A stretch of DNA of 64,000 bases from Flavobacterium sp. (GCF_035195345.1 NZ_CP136574.1:1665871-1729870), one strand, 5' to 3'. Shown: positions 1-9,222, numbered from the stretch's first letter. Made by a program: numbers and translations. The notes: generated from the sequence alone by a model not told the origin.

Positions 1-537
1 TCTTATTTTTTTATAAAACTTGAATCCTAACATAATAACCATCGAAAAAACAAAAATTCCGATGACACCATAAATCCAATTGATGGCATTTTTTAAAATT
101 ACTAAAAAAACAACTGCAAATAGAATAATTGTAGCGCCTTCGTTCCAAATCCTGAAAAAATTACTTGATTTTTTTACTTCGTTATTCTGTAATTGCTTAA
201 AAATTTGATGGCATTTTAAATGATACAAATACAATAAAAACACAAAGGCTAATTTTACATGCATCCAAGGCTGTGTCATCCAAACTTTGCCTACTTCCGT
301 AAAAAACAACATCCAAAAAGCAAAAACACTTGCCAAAACAGCACTTGGCCAAGTAATAATATACCATAATCGGTATTGCATTAATTGGTATTGTTTAATC
401 AAAATATCTTGTTCAGGTTGCGGCTTTTGTTTGGCTTCGGCATGATAAACAAACAAACGAACAATGTAAAACAACCCAGCAAACCAAGTAATTACAAAGA
501 TTAAATGCAGTGATTTTATGTAGTTATAAAGCTCCAT
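1..537 (-). CDS. hemJ: HemJ-type protoporphyrinogen IX oxidase (partial, C-terminus cut by window edge)
   Basis: The frame opens at the ATG at 535-537 and is still open at base 1 after 179 codons, so only the last few residues should be missing. HemJ is an integral membrane protein that oxidises protoporphyrinogen IX to protoporphyrin IX, the step before ferrochelatase. Visible support is four hydrophobic segments, the first helix with conserved His11 in HLIFVITWFAGLFYIVRL, and the later WMHVKLAF segment with paired His and Lys. It follows hemH on the same strand after 65 bp, which fits sequential steps. HemJ is part of the wider CopD-like fold, so a generic CopD-family label is the main alternative, but the neighbour makes HemJ the better call. 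Confidence 0.85.
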   Translation of the reverse strand, partial: MELYNYIKSLHLIFVITWFAGLFYIVRLFVYHAEAKQKPQPEQDILIKQYQLMQYRLWYIITWPSAVLASVFAFWMLFFTEVGKVWMTQPWMHVKLAFVFLLYLYHLKCHQIFKQLQNNEVKKSSNFFRIWNEGATIILFAVVFLVILKNAINWIYGVIGIFVFSMVIMLGFKFYKKIR

Positions 538-538
538 A

Positions 539-598
539 TTTCAGTTTTCAGTTTTCAGTTTTCAGTCGCAGGTGTTTACTGAGACTGAGACTGTAAAC
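539..598. repeat. TTTTCAG tandem repeat and small hairpin between hemH and hemJ
   Basis: About four copies of the 7-bp unit TTTTCAG run from 539 to 566. A GTTTAC/GTAAAC inverted pair (574-579 and 593-598) follows around a repeated GAGACT. It fills most of the gap between the two genes and has no T-run, so it does not look like a terminator. Confidence 0.6.
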
Positions 599-602
599 TA
601 AT

Positions 603-1619
603 TTAGTTATTTTTAAATTCTTTAATCCAATTTGCCACCACACCACACCATTCATCTTCATCGTTTAAACAAGGGATTGCCATAAATTCCTCGCCACCAT
701 GATGCAAGAATTGTTCATTGGCTTCCATTGCAATTTCTTCTAAAGTTTCTAAACAATCGGCAACAAATGCTGGCGTTACAACGGCTAATTTTTTAATGCC
801 TTGTTCAGGCATTTTATTGATTTCAACATCCGTGTAAGGTGTTAACCATTTATCTCCTGCTAATCGCGATTGAAAAGTTTGGCTGTATTTTCCTTCTGGA
901 ATTCCTAATAATTTTACGACTTGTTTGGTAGTTTCATAACATTGATGACGGTAACAAAATTCGTGCGATGGCGAAGGTGTGTTACAACAAGAACCGTCAA
1001 TTTTACAATGTGATTTTGTTACATCTGTTTTGCGAATATGACGTTTTGGAATTCCGTGATATGAAAACAATAAATGATCGTAATCAAATCCTTCTAAATG
1101 TTTTTTAATAGAATTCGCTAAAGCCTGAATAAAATCAGGTTTATTATAAAACGCAGGAACATTTGTAATGGTCATTTCTGGAAAATGTTTTTGGCGTAAT
1201 TCTTCAGCTAAAACTAAAATAGTAGTGGTAGAAGCCATAGCATGTTGCGGATATAAAGGCAAAAGCATTACTTCGGTAACACCTTGATCTTTTAATTCTT
1301 GCAATCCTTTTTGAATAGTTATAGTTCCATAACGCATCGCTAAAGCCACTGGAACATCAACCATTTGCTTTACTTTTTGGTGCATTTTTTTAGAAATCAC
1401 AATTAAAGGAGAACCTTCATCAGTCCAAATTCTTGCATAAGCTTCCGCTGATTTTTTAGGGCGCGTTTGCAAAATAATTCCTCTAACTAATAAAGCACGT
1501 AATAAAAACGGAACGTCTATTACGTATTTATCCATTAAAAACTCATCTAAATAAGGCTTAACATCTTTTGCTGTTGGACTTTCTGGTGATCCTAAATTTA
1601 CTAATAATACTCCTTTCAT
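603..1619 (-). CDS. hemH: Ferrochelatase
   Basis: Inserts ferrous iron into protoporphyrin IX, the last step of protohaem synthesis. The 338-residue length is normal for a bacterial ferrochelatase. The N-terminus VLLVNLGSPESP is typical, FSYHGIPKRHI contains the catalytic His188, and the ADCLETLEEI block (about 288-297) supplies the conserved acidic pair. A cysteine-rich stretch lies at residues 205-227 (Cys205, 211, 212, 222, 227), which could hold a metal centre, since some bacterial ferrochelatases carry a 2Fe-2S cluster; that part is inference. The start is the only ATG giving the full N-terminal motif. It precedes hemJ on the same strand and is separated from the main haem operon by the AraC-type gene. 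Confidence 0.96.
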   Translation of the reverse strand: MKGVLLVNLGSPESPTAKDVKPYLDEFLMDKYVIDVPFLLRALLVRGIILQTRPKKSAEAYARIWTDEGSPLIVISKKMHQKVKQMVDVPVALAMRYGTITIQKGLQELKDQGVTEVMLLPLYPQHAMASTTTILVLAEELRQKHFPEMTITNVPAFYNKPDFIQALANSIKKHLEGFDYDHLLFSYHGIPKRHIRKTDVTKSHCKIDGSCCNTPSPSHEFCYRHQCYETTKQVVKLLGIPEGKYSQTFQSRLAGDKWLTPYTDVEINKMPEQGIKKLAVVTPAFVADCLETLEEIAMEANEQFLHHGGEEFMAIPCLNDEDEWCGVVANWIKEFKNN

Positions 1620-1724
1620 GTGGCAATTGTTTTTTTTATAAAAGTAATTAATTTGGTTTTCTTACTTTTCAAATTATCATTTTTTTATTTATAGTTTGAT
1701 ATACGAAATTGATATCAAGTGGTT

Positions 1725-2597
1725 TTATACAATCGTGTTCAAATTCATTAAATATTTTTTTGGTGTAGTACCAAATTTCTTTTTAAAAGCGGCAATAAAA
1801 TGACTTCCTGTGCTGTATCCGATTTTCAAACCTACTTCATTTACATTATAGGAACCACTATCAAGCAATTGGCGGGCATAATCCATTTTGTATTCAAATA
1901 AAAATCCATAAACTGTATCGCCATAAATTTGCTTGAAACCCATTTTTAATTTTTTCAAACTTAATCCAACTTGCTCCGATAATTCTTCTAATCCTGGTGG
2001 TTCTGCCATGTTAGAAATCATAATTTCTTTAGCTTTTTTAATTTTTAATACATTTTCTTCATCTATTAAAAACGGGCATTGTTCTGCATTTGGGTCTTCG
2101 GAACGGTTAAAATACAAACTCAATAATTCGTACCCTTTTCCTTTATAGTATAAGTTTTTAATGAACGAATTAAGGTTGTAATGAAACAATTGACTCAACA
2201 CAATTGCCATTGACGGACTGATATCATTTTCTTTGTAGTATTTCTTATCTTTATTATCTTCACTCAAAAACGGAATATGTTCTGCTTGTGATGAAAACAA
2301 ACCATGAAACTTTTTTATAGAAATAATGGCCGAAACAATCCAAGTATGTGGTGCTAATTCTAAATTAAGCGGTAATTCTTTTTGCGGATTATAAAACAAA
2401 AGCGACTTTTCTTCTTTTAAATCGAGTGCATAATTTCCTTGATTGAAAATAAATTTTCCTTTTCCTTTTAAACCAAAATGAAATTGAATATATCCCTGAT
2501 TTACAGATTTTTGAACTCGATACATTTCATCCCCATCATTTTGAAAGAGATATAAAATAAAATCATTTTCAATTTTTATTTCTTCTTGTGAACCCAT
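1725..2597 (-). CDS. AraC-family transcriptional regulator, PchR-like, divergent from hemA
   Basis: A 290-residue regulator with an N-terminal ligand-type domain of about 180 residues and a C-terminal AraC double helix-turn-helix (about 185-285). The second HTH shows the usual NEVGLKIGYSTGSHFIAAFK and FGTTPKKY pattern. The domain order resembles PchR-type regulators, which often respond to iron or siderophores, but the ligand cannot be read from sequence. It sits between hemH and hemA and is transcribed away from hemA, sharing a 230-bp intergenic region that contains a direct repeat (2727-2755) with the spacing expected for an AraC-type site. A role in controlling haem synthesis is inferred from position only. 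Confidence 0.85.
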   Translation of the reverse strand: MGSQEEIKIENDFILYLFQNDGDEMYRVQKSVNQGYIQFHFGLKGKGKFIFNQGNYALDLKEEKSLLFYNPQKELPLNLELAPHTWIVSAIISIKKFHGLFSSQAEHIPFLSEDNKDKKYYKENDISPSMAIVLSQLFHYNLNSFIKNLYYKGKGYELLSLYFNRSEDPNAEQCPFLIDEENVLKIKKAKEIMISNMAEPPGLEELSEQVGLSLKKLKMGFKQIYGDTVYGFLFEYKMDYARQLLDSGSYNVNEVGLKIGYSTGSHFIAAFKKKFGTTPKKYLMNLNTIV

Positions 2598-2726
2598 AGC
2601 GATATTTTTTTGAATATAGTTGCAAACAAAAACGAATTACTTATTTAGAACTATTCTATATAATTAAATTCAAAACACTTGATTTTGTTACAAATTTAAT
2701 AGAAATAACGCTAAAAAGACGAATTA

Positions 2727-2755
2727 GATATAAAATATCTTTCATCGATATAAAA
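2727..2755. promoter_or_regulatory. Direct repeat GATATAAAA, 20 bp apart, candidate AraC-type operator
   Basis: GATATAAAA occurs at 2727-2735 and again at 2747-2755, two helical turns apart on the same face of the DNA, in the shared promoter region of the AraC-type gene and hemA. AraC-family proteins commonly bind direct repeats with this spacing. An imperfect inverted repeat (2706-2719 with 2758-2771, 12 of 14 matching) encloses it. Confidence 0.4.
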
Positions 2756-2792
2756 AGTCCTTTAAGCGTTACTTTTATAAACAACATACTAA

Positions 2793-2800
2793 TAATTTTG
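2793..2800 (+). promoter_or_regulatory. TAATTTTG -7 element, predicted hemA promoter
   Basis: Exact match to the Bacteroidota -7 consensus TAnnTTTG, 27 bases before the hemA ATG. A second weaker candidate, TACTTTTA, lies at 2770-2777. No convincing -33 TTG was found at the expected distance. Confidence 0.4.
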
Positions 2801-2827
2801 TTAAACTTTTAGGAAAGAGTATAAACC

Positions 2828-4084
2828 ATGGAAAACAATACATTTGCGAAACATCCAACTTTCTATGCTATTGGCTTAAGTTACAAAAAAGCCGATGCCG
2901 CAATGAGAGGTAAATTTAGTTTAGACGATAAAGCTAAACTAAATTTATTACATCAGGCAAAAGCTGAAGGTTTGGAGAGTTTGATTGTTACTTCGACTTG
3001 TAATAGAACAGAGATTTATGGTTTTGCACAACACCCATTTCAATTAATCAAATTACTTTGCGAAAATAGCCAAGGAACTGTTGAAGATTTTCAAAAAGTA
3101 GCATTTGTATTTAAAAATAAAGAAGCCATTTCTCACATGTTTCGTGTTGGAACAGGTTTAGATAGTCAAATCCTTGGTGATTTTGAAATTATAAGTCAAT
3201 TGAAAAATGCTTTTGTTCAAAGCAAAGAACTTAATTTAGCGAATGCGTTTTTAGAACGACTAGTAAATGCGGTTATTCAAGCCAGTAAAAAAATCAAAAC
3301 GGATACGGAGATTTCTTCTGGAGCAACTTCGGTTTCTTTTGCTTCGGTACAATACATTTTTAAAAATGTAGAAGATATTGCTTCTAAAAACATTTTACTT
3401 TTTGGAACTGGAAAAATAGGAAGAAATACGTGTGAAAACCTAGTAAAACATTCAAAACACGAACATATTACTTTAATTAACCGAACAAAGGATAAAGCTG
3501 AAAAAATTGCCAAAAAACTAAACGTAATTGTAAAAGAATATTCAGATTTACAATTAGAAATTCAAAAAGCAGATGTTTTAGTTGTAGCAACTGGCGCTTT
3601 AAATCCTACGGTTGATAAAGCAATTTTAAATCTAAAAAAACCTTTGTTGATTTTGGATTTATCCATTCCAAAAAACGTTAATGAAAACGTGAAAGACATT
3701 AAAGATGTTACGTTAGTTCACATGGATGAGCTTTCACAAATGACCGATGAAACATTGGAAAATAGAAAAAAACATATTCCCGCTGCTGAAACAATTATTG
3801 AAACGATTAAAGATGAATTTATTGCTTGGACAAAACAACGTAAATTCGCACCTACTATACATGCTTTAAAAGCAAAACTGAATATAATTAAAGAAGGAGA
3901 ATTAAACTTTCAACGAAAAAAACTAGTTAATTTTGACGAAGAACAAGCAGAGTTAATTACCGCTAGAATCATTCAAAAAATTACGAATCATTTTGCGAAT
4001 CATTTAAAAGATGATGAAACTATGGTAGATGAAAGCATTGAATGGATTGAAAAAATTTTCCAATTAGAAACGATTGCAAAATAA
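2828..4084 (+). CDS. hemA: Glutamyl-tRNA reductase
   Basis: Reduces glutamyl-tRNA to glutamate-1-semialdehyde, the first committed step of C5-pathway haem synthesis. At 418 residues it has the full three-part layout: catalytic domain with nucleophile Cys58 in TSTCNRTEIYG, NADP-binding Rossmann domain with FGTGKIGRNTC near 190-203, and C-terminal helical dimerisation domain. The stop codon overlaps the hemC start (TAATG), so the two are translationally coupled. It is the first gene of a long plus-strand haem operon and therefore the likely control point for the divergent AraC-type regulator. Confidence 0.97.
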   Translation: MENNTFAKHPTFYAIGLSYKKADAAMRGKFSLDDKAKLNLLHQAKAEGLESLIVTSTCNRTEIYGFAQHPFQLIKLLCENSQGTVEDFQKVAFVFKNKEAISHMFRVGTGLDSQILGDFEIISQLKNAFVQSKELNLANAFLERLVNAVIQASKKIKTDTEISSGATSVSFASVQYIFKNVEDIASKNILLFGTGKIGRNTCENLVKHSKHEHITLINRTKDKAEKIAKKLNVIVKEYSDLQLEIQKADVLVVATGALNPTVDKAILNLKKPLLILDLSIPKNVNENVKDIKDVTLVHMDELSQMTDETLENRKKHIPAAETIIETIKDEFIAWTKQRKFAPTIHALKAKLNIIKEGELNFQRKKLVNFDEEQAELITARIIQKITNHFANHLKDDETMVDESIEWIEKIFQLETIAK

Positions 4085-5001
4085 TGAGCAAAACAATCCG
4101 AATAGGAACTCGTGATAGCGAATTAGCCCTTTGGCAAGCACACACAGTTCAAAAAAAATTAAACGATTTAGGATACACAACTGAAATTGTAGCCGTAAAA
4201 TCACAAGGGGACATTATTCTTGACAAACCACTTTACGAATTAGGAATCACTGGAATTTTTACTAAAACATTAGACATTGCCATGTTAAATGGCCAAGTAG
4301 ATATTGCCGTGCATTCTATGAAAGATGTTCCTACTGCATTACCTATTGGAATTGTGCAAGCTGCCGTATTAGAACGCGCCAATACACTTGATATTTTAGT
4401 TCACAAAGGCAATTTAGAATTTTTAAATTCAACTGGAACTATCGCCACTGGAAGTTTACGCAGACAAGCACAATGGTTAAACAAATATCCAAATCATACC
4501 GTAGTTGATTTACGCGGAAATGTAAATACGCGTATGCAAAAAATTTATGATAACGATTGGAACGGAGCTGTTTTTGCAGCTGCAGGATTAGAACGCATCA
4601 ATTTAAAACCAGAAAATTATATCGATTTAGATTGGATGGTTTCGGCACCAGCCCAAGGAGCAATGGTGGTGGTGGCAATGGAAAATGATGTTTTTTGTAA
4701 AGAAGCTTTAGCCAAACTAAATCACTCTGAAACCGAAATTTGTACACACATTGAACGTGAATTTTTAAAAACATTAGAAGGCGGTTGTACAGCTCCAATT
4801 GGAGCTTTAGCTACATTTACATCCGATAAAATTGATTTTGAAGGCGTTCTGTTTTCTTTAGACGGAAAAGAAAAACATACAATCAAAAAAAGTTGTACTT
4901 TTGATTCTTATAAAAACTTCGGAAAAAAATGTGCCGAAGAAATTTTAAACAACGGCGGAAGTGCTTTAATGGAAAGCATTCGTCGTGATTTAAAAAAGTA
5001 A
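4084..5001 (+). CDS. hemC: Hydroxymethylbilane synthase (porphobilinogen deaminase)
   Basis: Polymerises four porphobilinogens into hydroxymethylbilane. The 305-residue protein shows the RIGTRDSELALWQA start, the catalytic aspartate region HSMKDVP (Asp81), and Cys235 in LEGGCTAPIGA, which carries the dipyrromethane cofactor. Its ATG shares one base with the hemA stop. It is followed after only 12 bases by trkH rather than by hemD. Confidence 0.97.
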   Translation: MSKTIRIGTRDSELALWQAHTVQKKLNDLGYTTEIVAVKSQGDIILDKPLYELGITGIFTKTLDIAMLNGQVDIAVHSMKDVPTALPIGIVQAAVLERANTLDILVHKGNLEFLNSTGTIATGSLRRQAQWLNKYPNHTVVDLRGNVNTRMQKIYDNDWNGAVFAAAGLERINLKPENYIDLDWMVSAPAQGAMVVVAMENDVFCKEALAKLNHSETEICTHIEREFLKTLEGGCTAPIGALATFTSDKIDFEGVLFSLDGKEKHTIKKSCTFDSYKNFGKKCAEEILNNGGSALMESIRRDLKK

Positions 5002-5013
5002 TTTTATTCCAAA

Positions 5014-6756
5014 ATGGAGAAAGAATCATTACTCAATTATTTATATCGCTTTTTTGATATTATTGTATTACTTTTTATAGTTTTTGACTTTGGATATGAT
5101 TTCGAAGAAAACTATAATTCGCCTCACGTTATTGGTTTAATACTCCTTTCTATTGGATTATTAGCCTTTAATTCATTTAAGTTTTTTACTTACAAATATA
5201 AGAGCAACAAGAAAGTAGCCTTAGCAAATATGATTTTACTAACGGGCATCATGTTAACTTGCTTTGTAATTTCATTACTAAACTTAGATTTCCCTACCGA
5301 TTATATTCTTCAAAAGGTAAAACCTGTTTTGGAAGGTGGACTTATATTTTATTTCTTATTAAGGCTTTTGGTCTTAGTACGCCATATTTATGATATATAT
5401 TTCAATCCGGCTATTGTTTTTGTGGGAAGTTTTATGATTTTAGCCTTAACGGGAGGGTTTTTGTTAATGCTGCCAAGTGCAACTACAAACGGAATAACAT
5501 TTACCAATGCATTATTTACTTCTACAAGTGCTGTTTGTGTAACAGGTTTAGCGGTAGTAGATACTTCAACAGCTTTTACCGTTGTTGGGCAATCCATAAT
5601 TTTAGTTTTAATTCAATTGGGCGGAATTGGAATATTAACCTTTACGTCTTTCTTTGCTTTCTTCTTTAGAGGAAGTTCTTCTTTTAAAGAAGGCTTAAAT
5701 ACAAAAGATTTTATTGCACACGATGGCTTAAAAGATGTTTTTAGAGCGGCTCTAAATGTTGTGCTTTTTACTATTGGAATTGAAGCAGTCGGAGCAATTT
5801 TTGTATACACTTCTATCATTGATAATAATGCCATCGAGAATAAATTTTTCTTTTCAATATTCCATTCAATTTCTGCTTTTTGTAATGCTGGCTTTTCTAT
5901 TTTATCGGCTGGATTGTATGACCAAGCGATTCGTTTTGATTATTTCTTGCAATGGATAATTATGATATTAATTATTTTTGGTGGGCTAGGCCATAATATT
6001 ATATTCAATTTTTATCAAAAAATCAAAACACAAGTTTTAGAATTTTTTGATAAAACCATTGTTCATCGAAAAGTTCGAATCATTACCCTAAATACTCAAA
6101 TTGTAATTTATACAACATTAGTTTTGTTAATTGGTGGTTTTGTTTTCTTATTTATTTCAGAATACAACAACACTTTATTAGAACACGAAAGCACTTTTGG
6201 AAAAATAACTGCCGCGGCATTTAATTCGGTAACACCTAGAACTGCCGGATTTAATGCGGTTGATTTTGCTAATATGACAGTTCCTTCATTATTAGTAATT
6301 ATTTTTTTAATGTGGATTGGAGGTTCGCCAGCTTCAACCGCTGGGGGTATTAAAACTAGTACCTTTGCATTAGCCACTTTAAATATATTTGCAGTAGCAA
6401 AAGGAAAAAGCAGAATTGAAATATTTGGAAGAAGAATTTCAAGTGAATCCACCTCAAGAGCTTTCGCAATTTTATGTATTTCATTAATTTCTATCGGAAT
6501 CTCAATTATACTTTTGTTAATTTTTGAACCGAAAGGAACCCCTCTATTAACAGTAGCTTTTGAATGTTTTTCTGCTTATAGTACTGTAGGATTAAGCTTA
6601 AATTTCACCCCAACAATAACAGAACCTAGCAAATATGTTCTTATCGCAGATATGTTCATAGGACGTATTGGAATGCTCAACTTATTAATTGGAATGCTTC
6701 AAAAATTGAATCATCAATTCTATGAATATCCAAAAGAAAATATATTAATTAACTAA
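5014..6756 (+). CDS. trkH: TrkH-family potassium uptake membrane subunit
   Basis: Pore-forming subunit of a Trk/Ktr-type potassium transporter in the inner membrane. The 580-residue protein has roughly ten hydrophobic segments and the four pore-loop repeats of the family, each with its filter glycine: TSTSAVCVTGLAVV, HSISAFCNAGFS, NSVTPRTAGFNAVD and FSAYSTVGLSL. An extra hydrophobic N-terminal region of about 130 residues precedes the first loop. It lies 12 bases after hemC and 10 bases before its regulatory partner trkA, inside the haem operon. Codon use looks like its neighbours, so recent transfer is not indicated. Confidence 0.93.
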   Translation: MEKESLLNYLYRFFDIIVLLFIVFDFGYDFEENYNSPHVIGLILLSIGLLAFNSFKFFTYKYKSNKKVALANMILLTGIMLTCFVISLLNLDFPTDYILQKVKPVLEGGLIFYFLLRLLVLVRHIYDIYFNPAIVFVGSFMILALTGGFLLMLPSATTNGITFTNALFTSTSAVCVTGLAVVDTSTAFTVVGQSIILVLIQLGGIGILTFTSFFAFFFRGSSSFKEGLNTKDFIAHDGLKDVFRAALNVVLFTIGIEAVGAIFVYTSIIDNNAIENKFFFSIFHSISAFCNAGFSILSAGLYDQAIRFDYFLQWIIMILIIFGGLGHNIIFNFYQKIKTQVLEFFDKTIVHRKVRIITLNTQIVIYTTLVLLIGGFVFLFISEYNNTLLEHESTFGKITAAAFNSVTPRTAGFNAVDFANMTVPSLLVIIFLMWIGGSPASTAGGIKTSTFALATLNIFAVAKGKSRIEIFGRRISSESTSRAFAILCISLISIGISIILLLIFEPKGTPLLTVAFECFSAYSTVGLSLNFTPTITEPSKYVLIADMFIGRIGMLNLLIGMLQKLNHQFYEYPKENILIN

Positions 6757-6766
6757 TGTGCCAAAA

Positions 6767-7474
6767 ATGAAAATTATAGTATTTGGTTTAGGAAACTTCG
6801 GAATGTCGCTTGCCATCAGTTTAACTGAAACAGGAAACGAAGTAATAGGTGTAGATAAAAACATCGAAAAAATTAATCTTATCAAAGATAAAATTTCACA
6901 TGCAATTGCCTTAGATTCAACAAATGAATTATCATATGAAGCTTTACCATTAAAAGATGCTGATAAAGTTGTAGTAGCTATTGGAGAAAATGAAGGGGCA
7001 GCGATAATTACAACTGCAATTATTAAAAAATTGAGTGATGTAAAAATCATCAGTAGAGCTTTATCTCCTATACACGACACGGTTTTAGAAGCTATGGGAA
7101 TTTATAGTATTATTCACCCAGAACAAGAATCGGCAGATCGATTAACCAAACAAATCAACTTCAAATCAACTTTAGAAAACTATCAATTAGATGACAATTT
7201 TACGATTTCTGAAGTGAGAGCTAAACCAGAATTCTTCGGAAAAACATTGGGTGAATTAGACTCTATAGATACATATCATTTAACTCTAATTACGATTATT
7301 CGCAAAAGAGAAAAACGTAATTTAATTGGGAAAAAGTCAATTGTAAAAGAATCTATTGGGCGTCCTACACCCGAAACAATCGTTCAGGAAGACGATATTT
7401 TAGTAGTTTATGGATACAACAAAGACATTGAAACGTATTGTTTAGGACAAGAAGAACACCAAATTAGAAGCTAA
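6767..7474 (+). CDS. trkA: TrkA-family potassium channel regulatory subunit
   Basis: Cytoplasmic RCK protein that gates the TrkH pore in response to nucleotides. An N-terminal Rossmann RCK_N domain begins MKIIVFGLGNFGMSLA with the GxGxxG loop, and residues 140-230 form the RCK_C ligand domain. At about 235 residues it is a single RCK unit, closer to KtrA than to the duplicated E. coli TrkA. I chose the ATG at 6767; a GTG at 6758 would add three residues but GTG starts are uncommon in this group. The stop is followed by a single base and then the hemD ATG, tying it to the haem operon. Confidence 0.92.
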   Translation: MKIIVFGLGNFGMSLAISLTETGNEVIGVDKNIEKINLIKDKISHAIALDSTNELSYEALPLKDADKVVVAIGENEGAAIITTAIIKKLSDVKIISRALSPIHDTVLEAMGIYSIIHPEQESADRLTKQINFKSTLENYQLDDNFTISEVRAKPEFFGKTLGELDSIDTYHLTLITIIRKREKRNLIGKKSIVKESIGRPTPETIVQEDDILVVYGYNKDIETYCLGQEEHQIRS

Positions 7475-7475
7475 A

Positions 7476-8144
7476 ATGACTCGAATTCTTTCTACAAAAA
7501 AACTTTCAAAGGCGTTAAAAAAGAAGTTTTCTGATGCTGGAATAGAACTTGTAGAAAAGAATTTTATTCAACCCAAATCGGTTTCTTTTGAAACACTTCA
7601 ACTAAACAATTACTTAATTTTTACAAGTAAAGAAGCGGTAAAAAGTGTTTTAAAATCGGAAGTAAAAAACGTTCATTCCATTTCATGTTTGTGTGTCGGA
7701 AGTAAAACCAAAAATTTTCTCGAAAAGAAAGGTTTCACCGTTATTGAAAGTGCTGATTATGCCGAAGATTTAATTGAAGTTATTGATTCGAAATACAAAG
7801 GAAATTCGTTTACATTCTTCTGTGGTAACATCAGAAAAAATACGATTCCATATTATTTTCAGCAAAACAAAATCGCATATAACGAAATTGTCGTATATGA
7901 AACCAAACTGAAACCACACCAAATAAAAAAACCATTTGATGGCATTTTATTTTTTAGTCCGTCTGGAGTAAGTAGCTTTTTGGAAAACAACACATTAGAA
8001 AATAAAATGTGTTTTTGTATTGGAACCACCACTGCAAAAGCATTAGAAAATAATCCCGAAGTTTCGGGACATAAAAACATAGTAATTGCATCTCAACCAA
8101 CCGTTGAAAATGTAATTACTGAAGTAATAAAATTTTATAAATAA
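7476..8144 (+). CDS. hemD: Uroporphyrinogen-III synthase
   Basis: Closes and inverts the D ring of hydroxymethylbilane to give uroporphyrinogen III. HemD sequences are poorly conserved; the 222-residue length, the two-lobed layout and the motifs YLIFTSKEAV, VYETKLKP and GILFFSPSGVSSF (about 153-165) identify it. Position between hemC and hemE, interrupted only by trkH/trkA, supports the call. One base separates it from the trkA stop. Confidence 0.92.
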   Translation: MTRILSTKKLSKALKKKFSDAGIELVEKNFIQPKSVSFETLQLNNYLIFTSKEAVKSVLKSEVKNVHSISCLCVGSKTKNFLEKKGFTVIESADYAEDLIEVIDSKYKGNSFTFFCGNIRKNTIPYYFQQNKIAYNEIVVYETKLKPHQIKKPFDGILFFSPSGVSSFLENNTLENKMCFCIGTTTAKALENNPEVSGHKNIVIASQPTVENVITEVIKFYK

Positions 8145-8153
8145 AAATAAGAA

Positions 8154-8183
8154 CTGAAAGGTTTTCGAAATCTGTTAGGTCTG
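8154..8183. repeat. Degenerate CTGAAAGGTTTTC repeat upstream of hemE
   Basis: The segment starts CTGAAAGGTTTTCGAAA and ends TTAGGTCTG, an imperfect palindrome. A cleaner copy of the same unit lies just downstream of hemE at 9246-9267, so the gene is bracketed by two members of one repeat family. Confidence 0.5.
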
Positions 8184-8196
8184 AAAAACAAAAACC

Positions 8197-9222
8197 ATGT
8201 TAAAGAACGATTTATTTTTAAGAGCATTAAAAGGAGAAACCGTTGAACGTCCACCCGTTTGGATGATGCGTCAAGCAGGAAGATATTTGCCAGAATTTAG
8301 AGCCTTGCGCGATAAATATGATTTTTTCACGCGTTGCGAAACTCCAGAATTAGCAGCTGAAATCACGGTTCAACCGATTCGAATTGTAAAACCAGATGCT
8401 GCAATTTTATTTTCAGATATTTTGGTAGTACCAAGAGCTATGGGAATTCACGTAGAATTAAAAGACAATTTAGGTCCGATAATTCCAAATCCTATTCGTA
8501 CAGCTGAACAAGTAAATCAGGTTTTTGTTCCAAATATTCACGAGACTTTAGGTTACGTGATGGATGCAGTAAAACTAACTAAAGAAATGCTGAACGACGA
8601 AGTACCATTAATTGGTTTCGCAGGTTCACCATGGACGATTTTTTGTTATGCAGTAGAAGGAAAAGGTTCTAAAAGTTTTGATACAGCAAAAGGATTTTGT
8701 TTTTCAAATCCAATAGCAGCACACTTATTATTGCAAAAAATTACCGATACCACGATTTTATACTTGAAAGAAAAAGTAAAAGCAGGTTGTAATGCGATTC
8801 AAATTTTTGACTCTTGGGGCGGAATGCTTTCTCCTGTTGATTATCAAGAATTCTCATGGCAATACATCAACCAAATTGTAGAAGTTTTAGCTGAAGAAAC
8901 CGAAGTTATCGTATTTGGAAAAGGATGTTGGTTTGCTTTGAACGACATGGCAAAATCAAAAGCATCAGCTTTAGGAGTAGATTGGACATGTTCACCAAGA
9001 AACGCACGTTATTTAACCGGTGGCGATATCACTTTACAAGGAAATTTCGATCCAAGTCGTTTACTTTCTCCAATTCCAACCATCAAAAAAATGGTTCACG
9101 AAATGATTGACGAATTTGGAAAAGACAAATACATCGTAAACTTAGGTCACGGCATTTTACCAAATATTCCGGTTGATCATGCGAAGGCTTTTGTAGAAGC
9201 GGTGAAGGAGTATAAGAAGTAA
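8197..9222 (+). CDS. hemE: Uroporphyrinogen decarboxylase
   Basis: Removes four carboxyl groups from uroporphyrinogen III to form coproporphyrinogen III in the cytoplasm. The 341-residue protein has the signature PPVWMMRQAGRYLPE (residues 19-33) with the substrate-binding arginines, the ILFSDILVVP block with the catalytic aspartate, FAGSPWTIFCYAVEG, and the C-terminal NLGHGILPNIPVDHAKAFV block. The gap to hemD is 52 bp and contains a palindromic repeat, so it may be less tightly coupled than hemA-hemD. Confidence 0.97.
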   Translation: MLKNDLFLRALKGETVERPPVWMMRQAGRYLPEFRALRDKYDFFTRCETPELAAEITVQPIRIVKPDAAILFSDILVVPRAMGIHVELKDNLGPIIPNPIRTAEQVNQVFVPNIHETLGYVMDAVKLTKEMLNDEVPLIGFAGSPWTIFCYAVEGKGSKSFDTAKGFCFSNPIAAHLLLQKITDTTILYLKEKVKAGCNAIQIFDSWGGMLSPVDYQEFSWQYINQIVEVLAEETEVIVFGKGCWFALNDMAKSKASALGVDWTCSPRNARYLTGGDITLQGNFDPSRLLSPIPTIKKMVHEMIDEFGKDKYIVNLGHGILPNIPVDHAKAFVEAVKEYKK

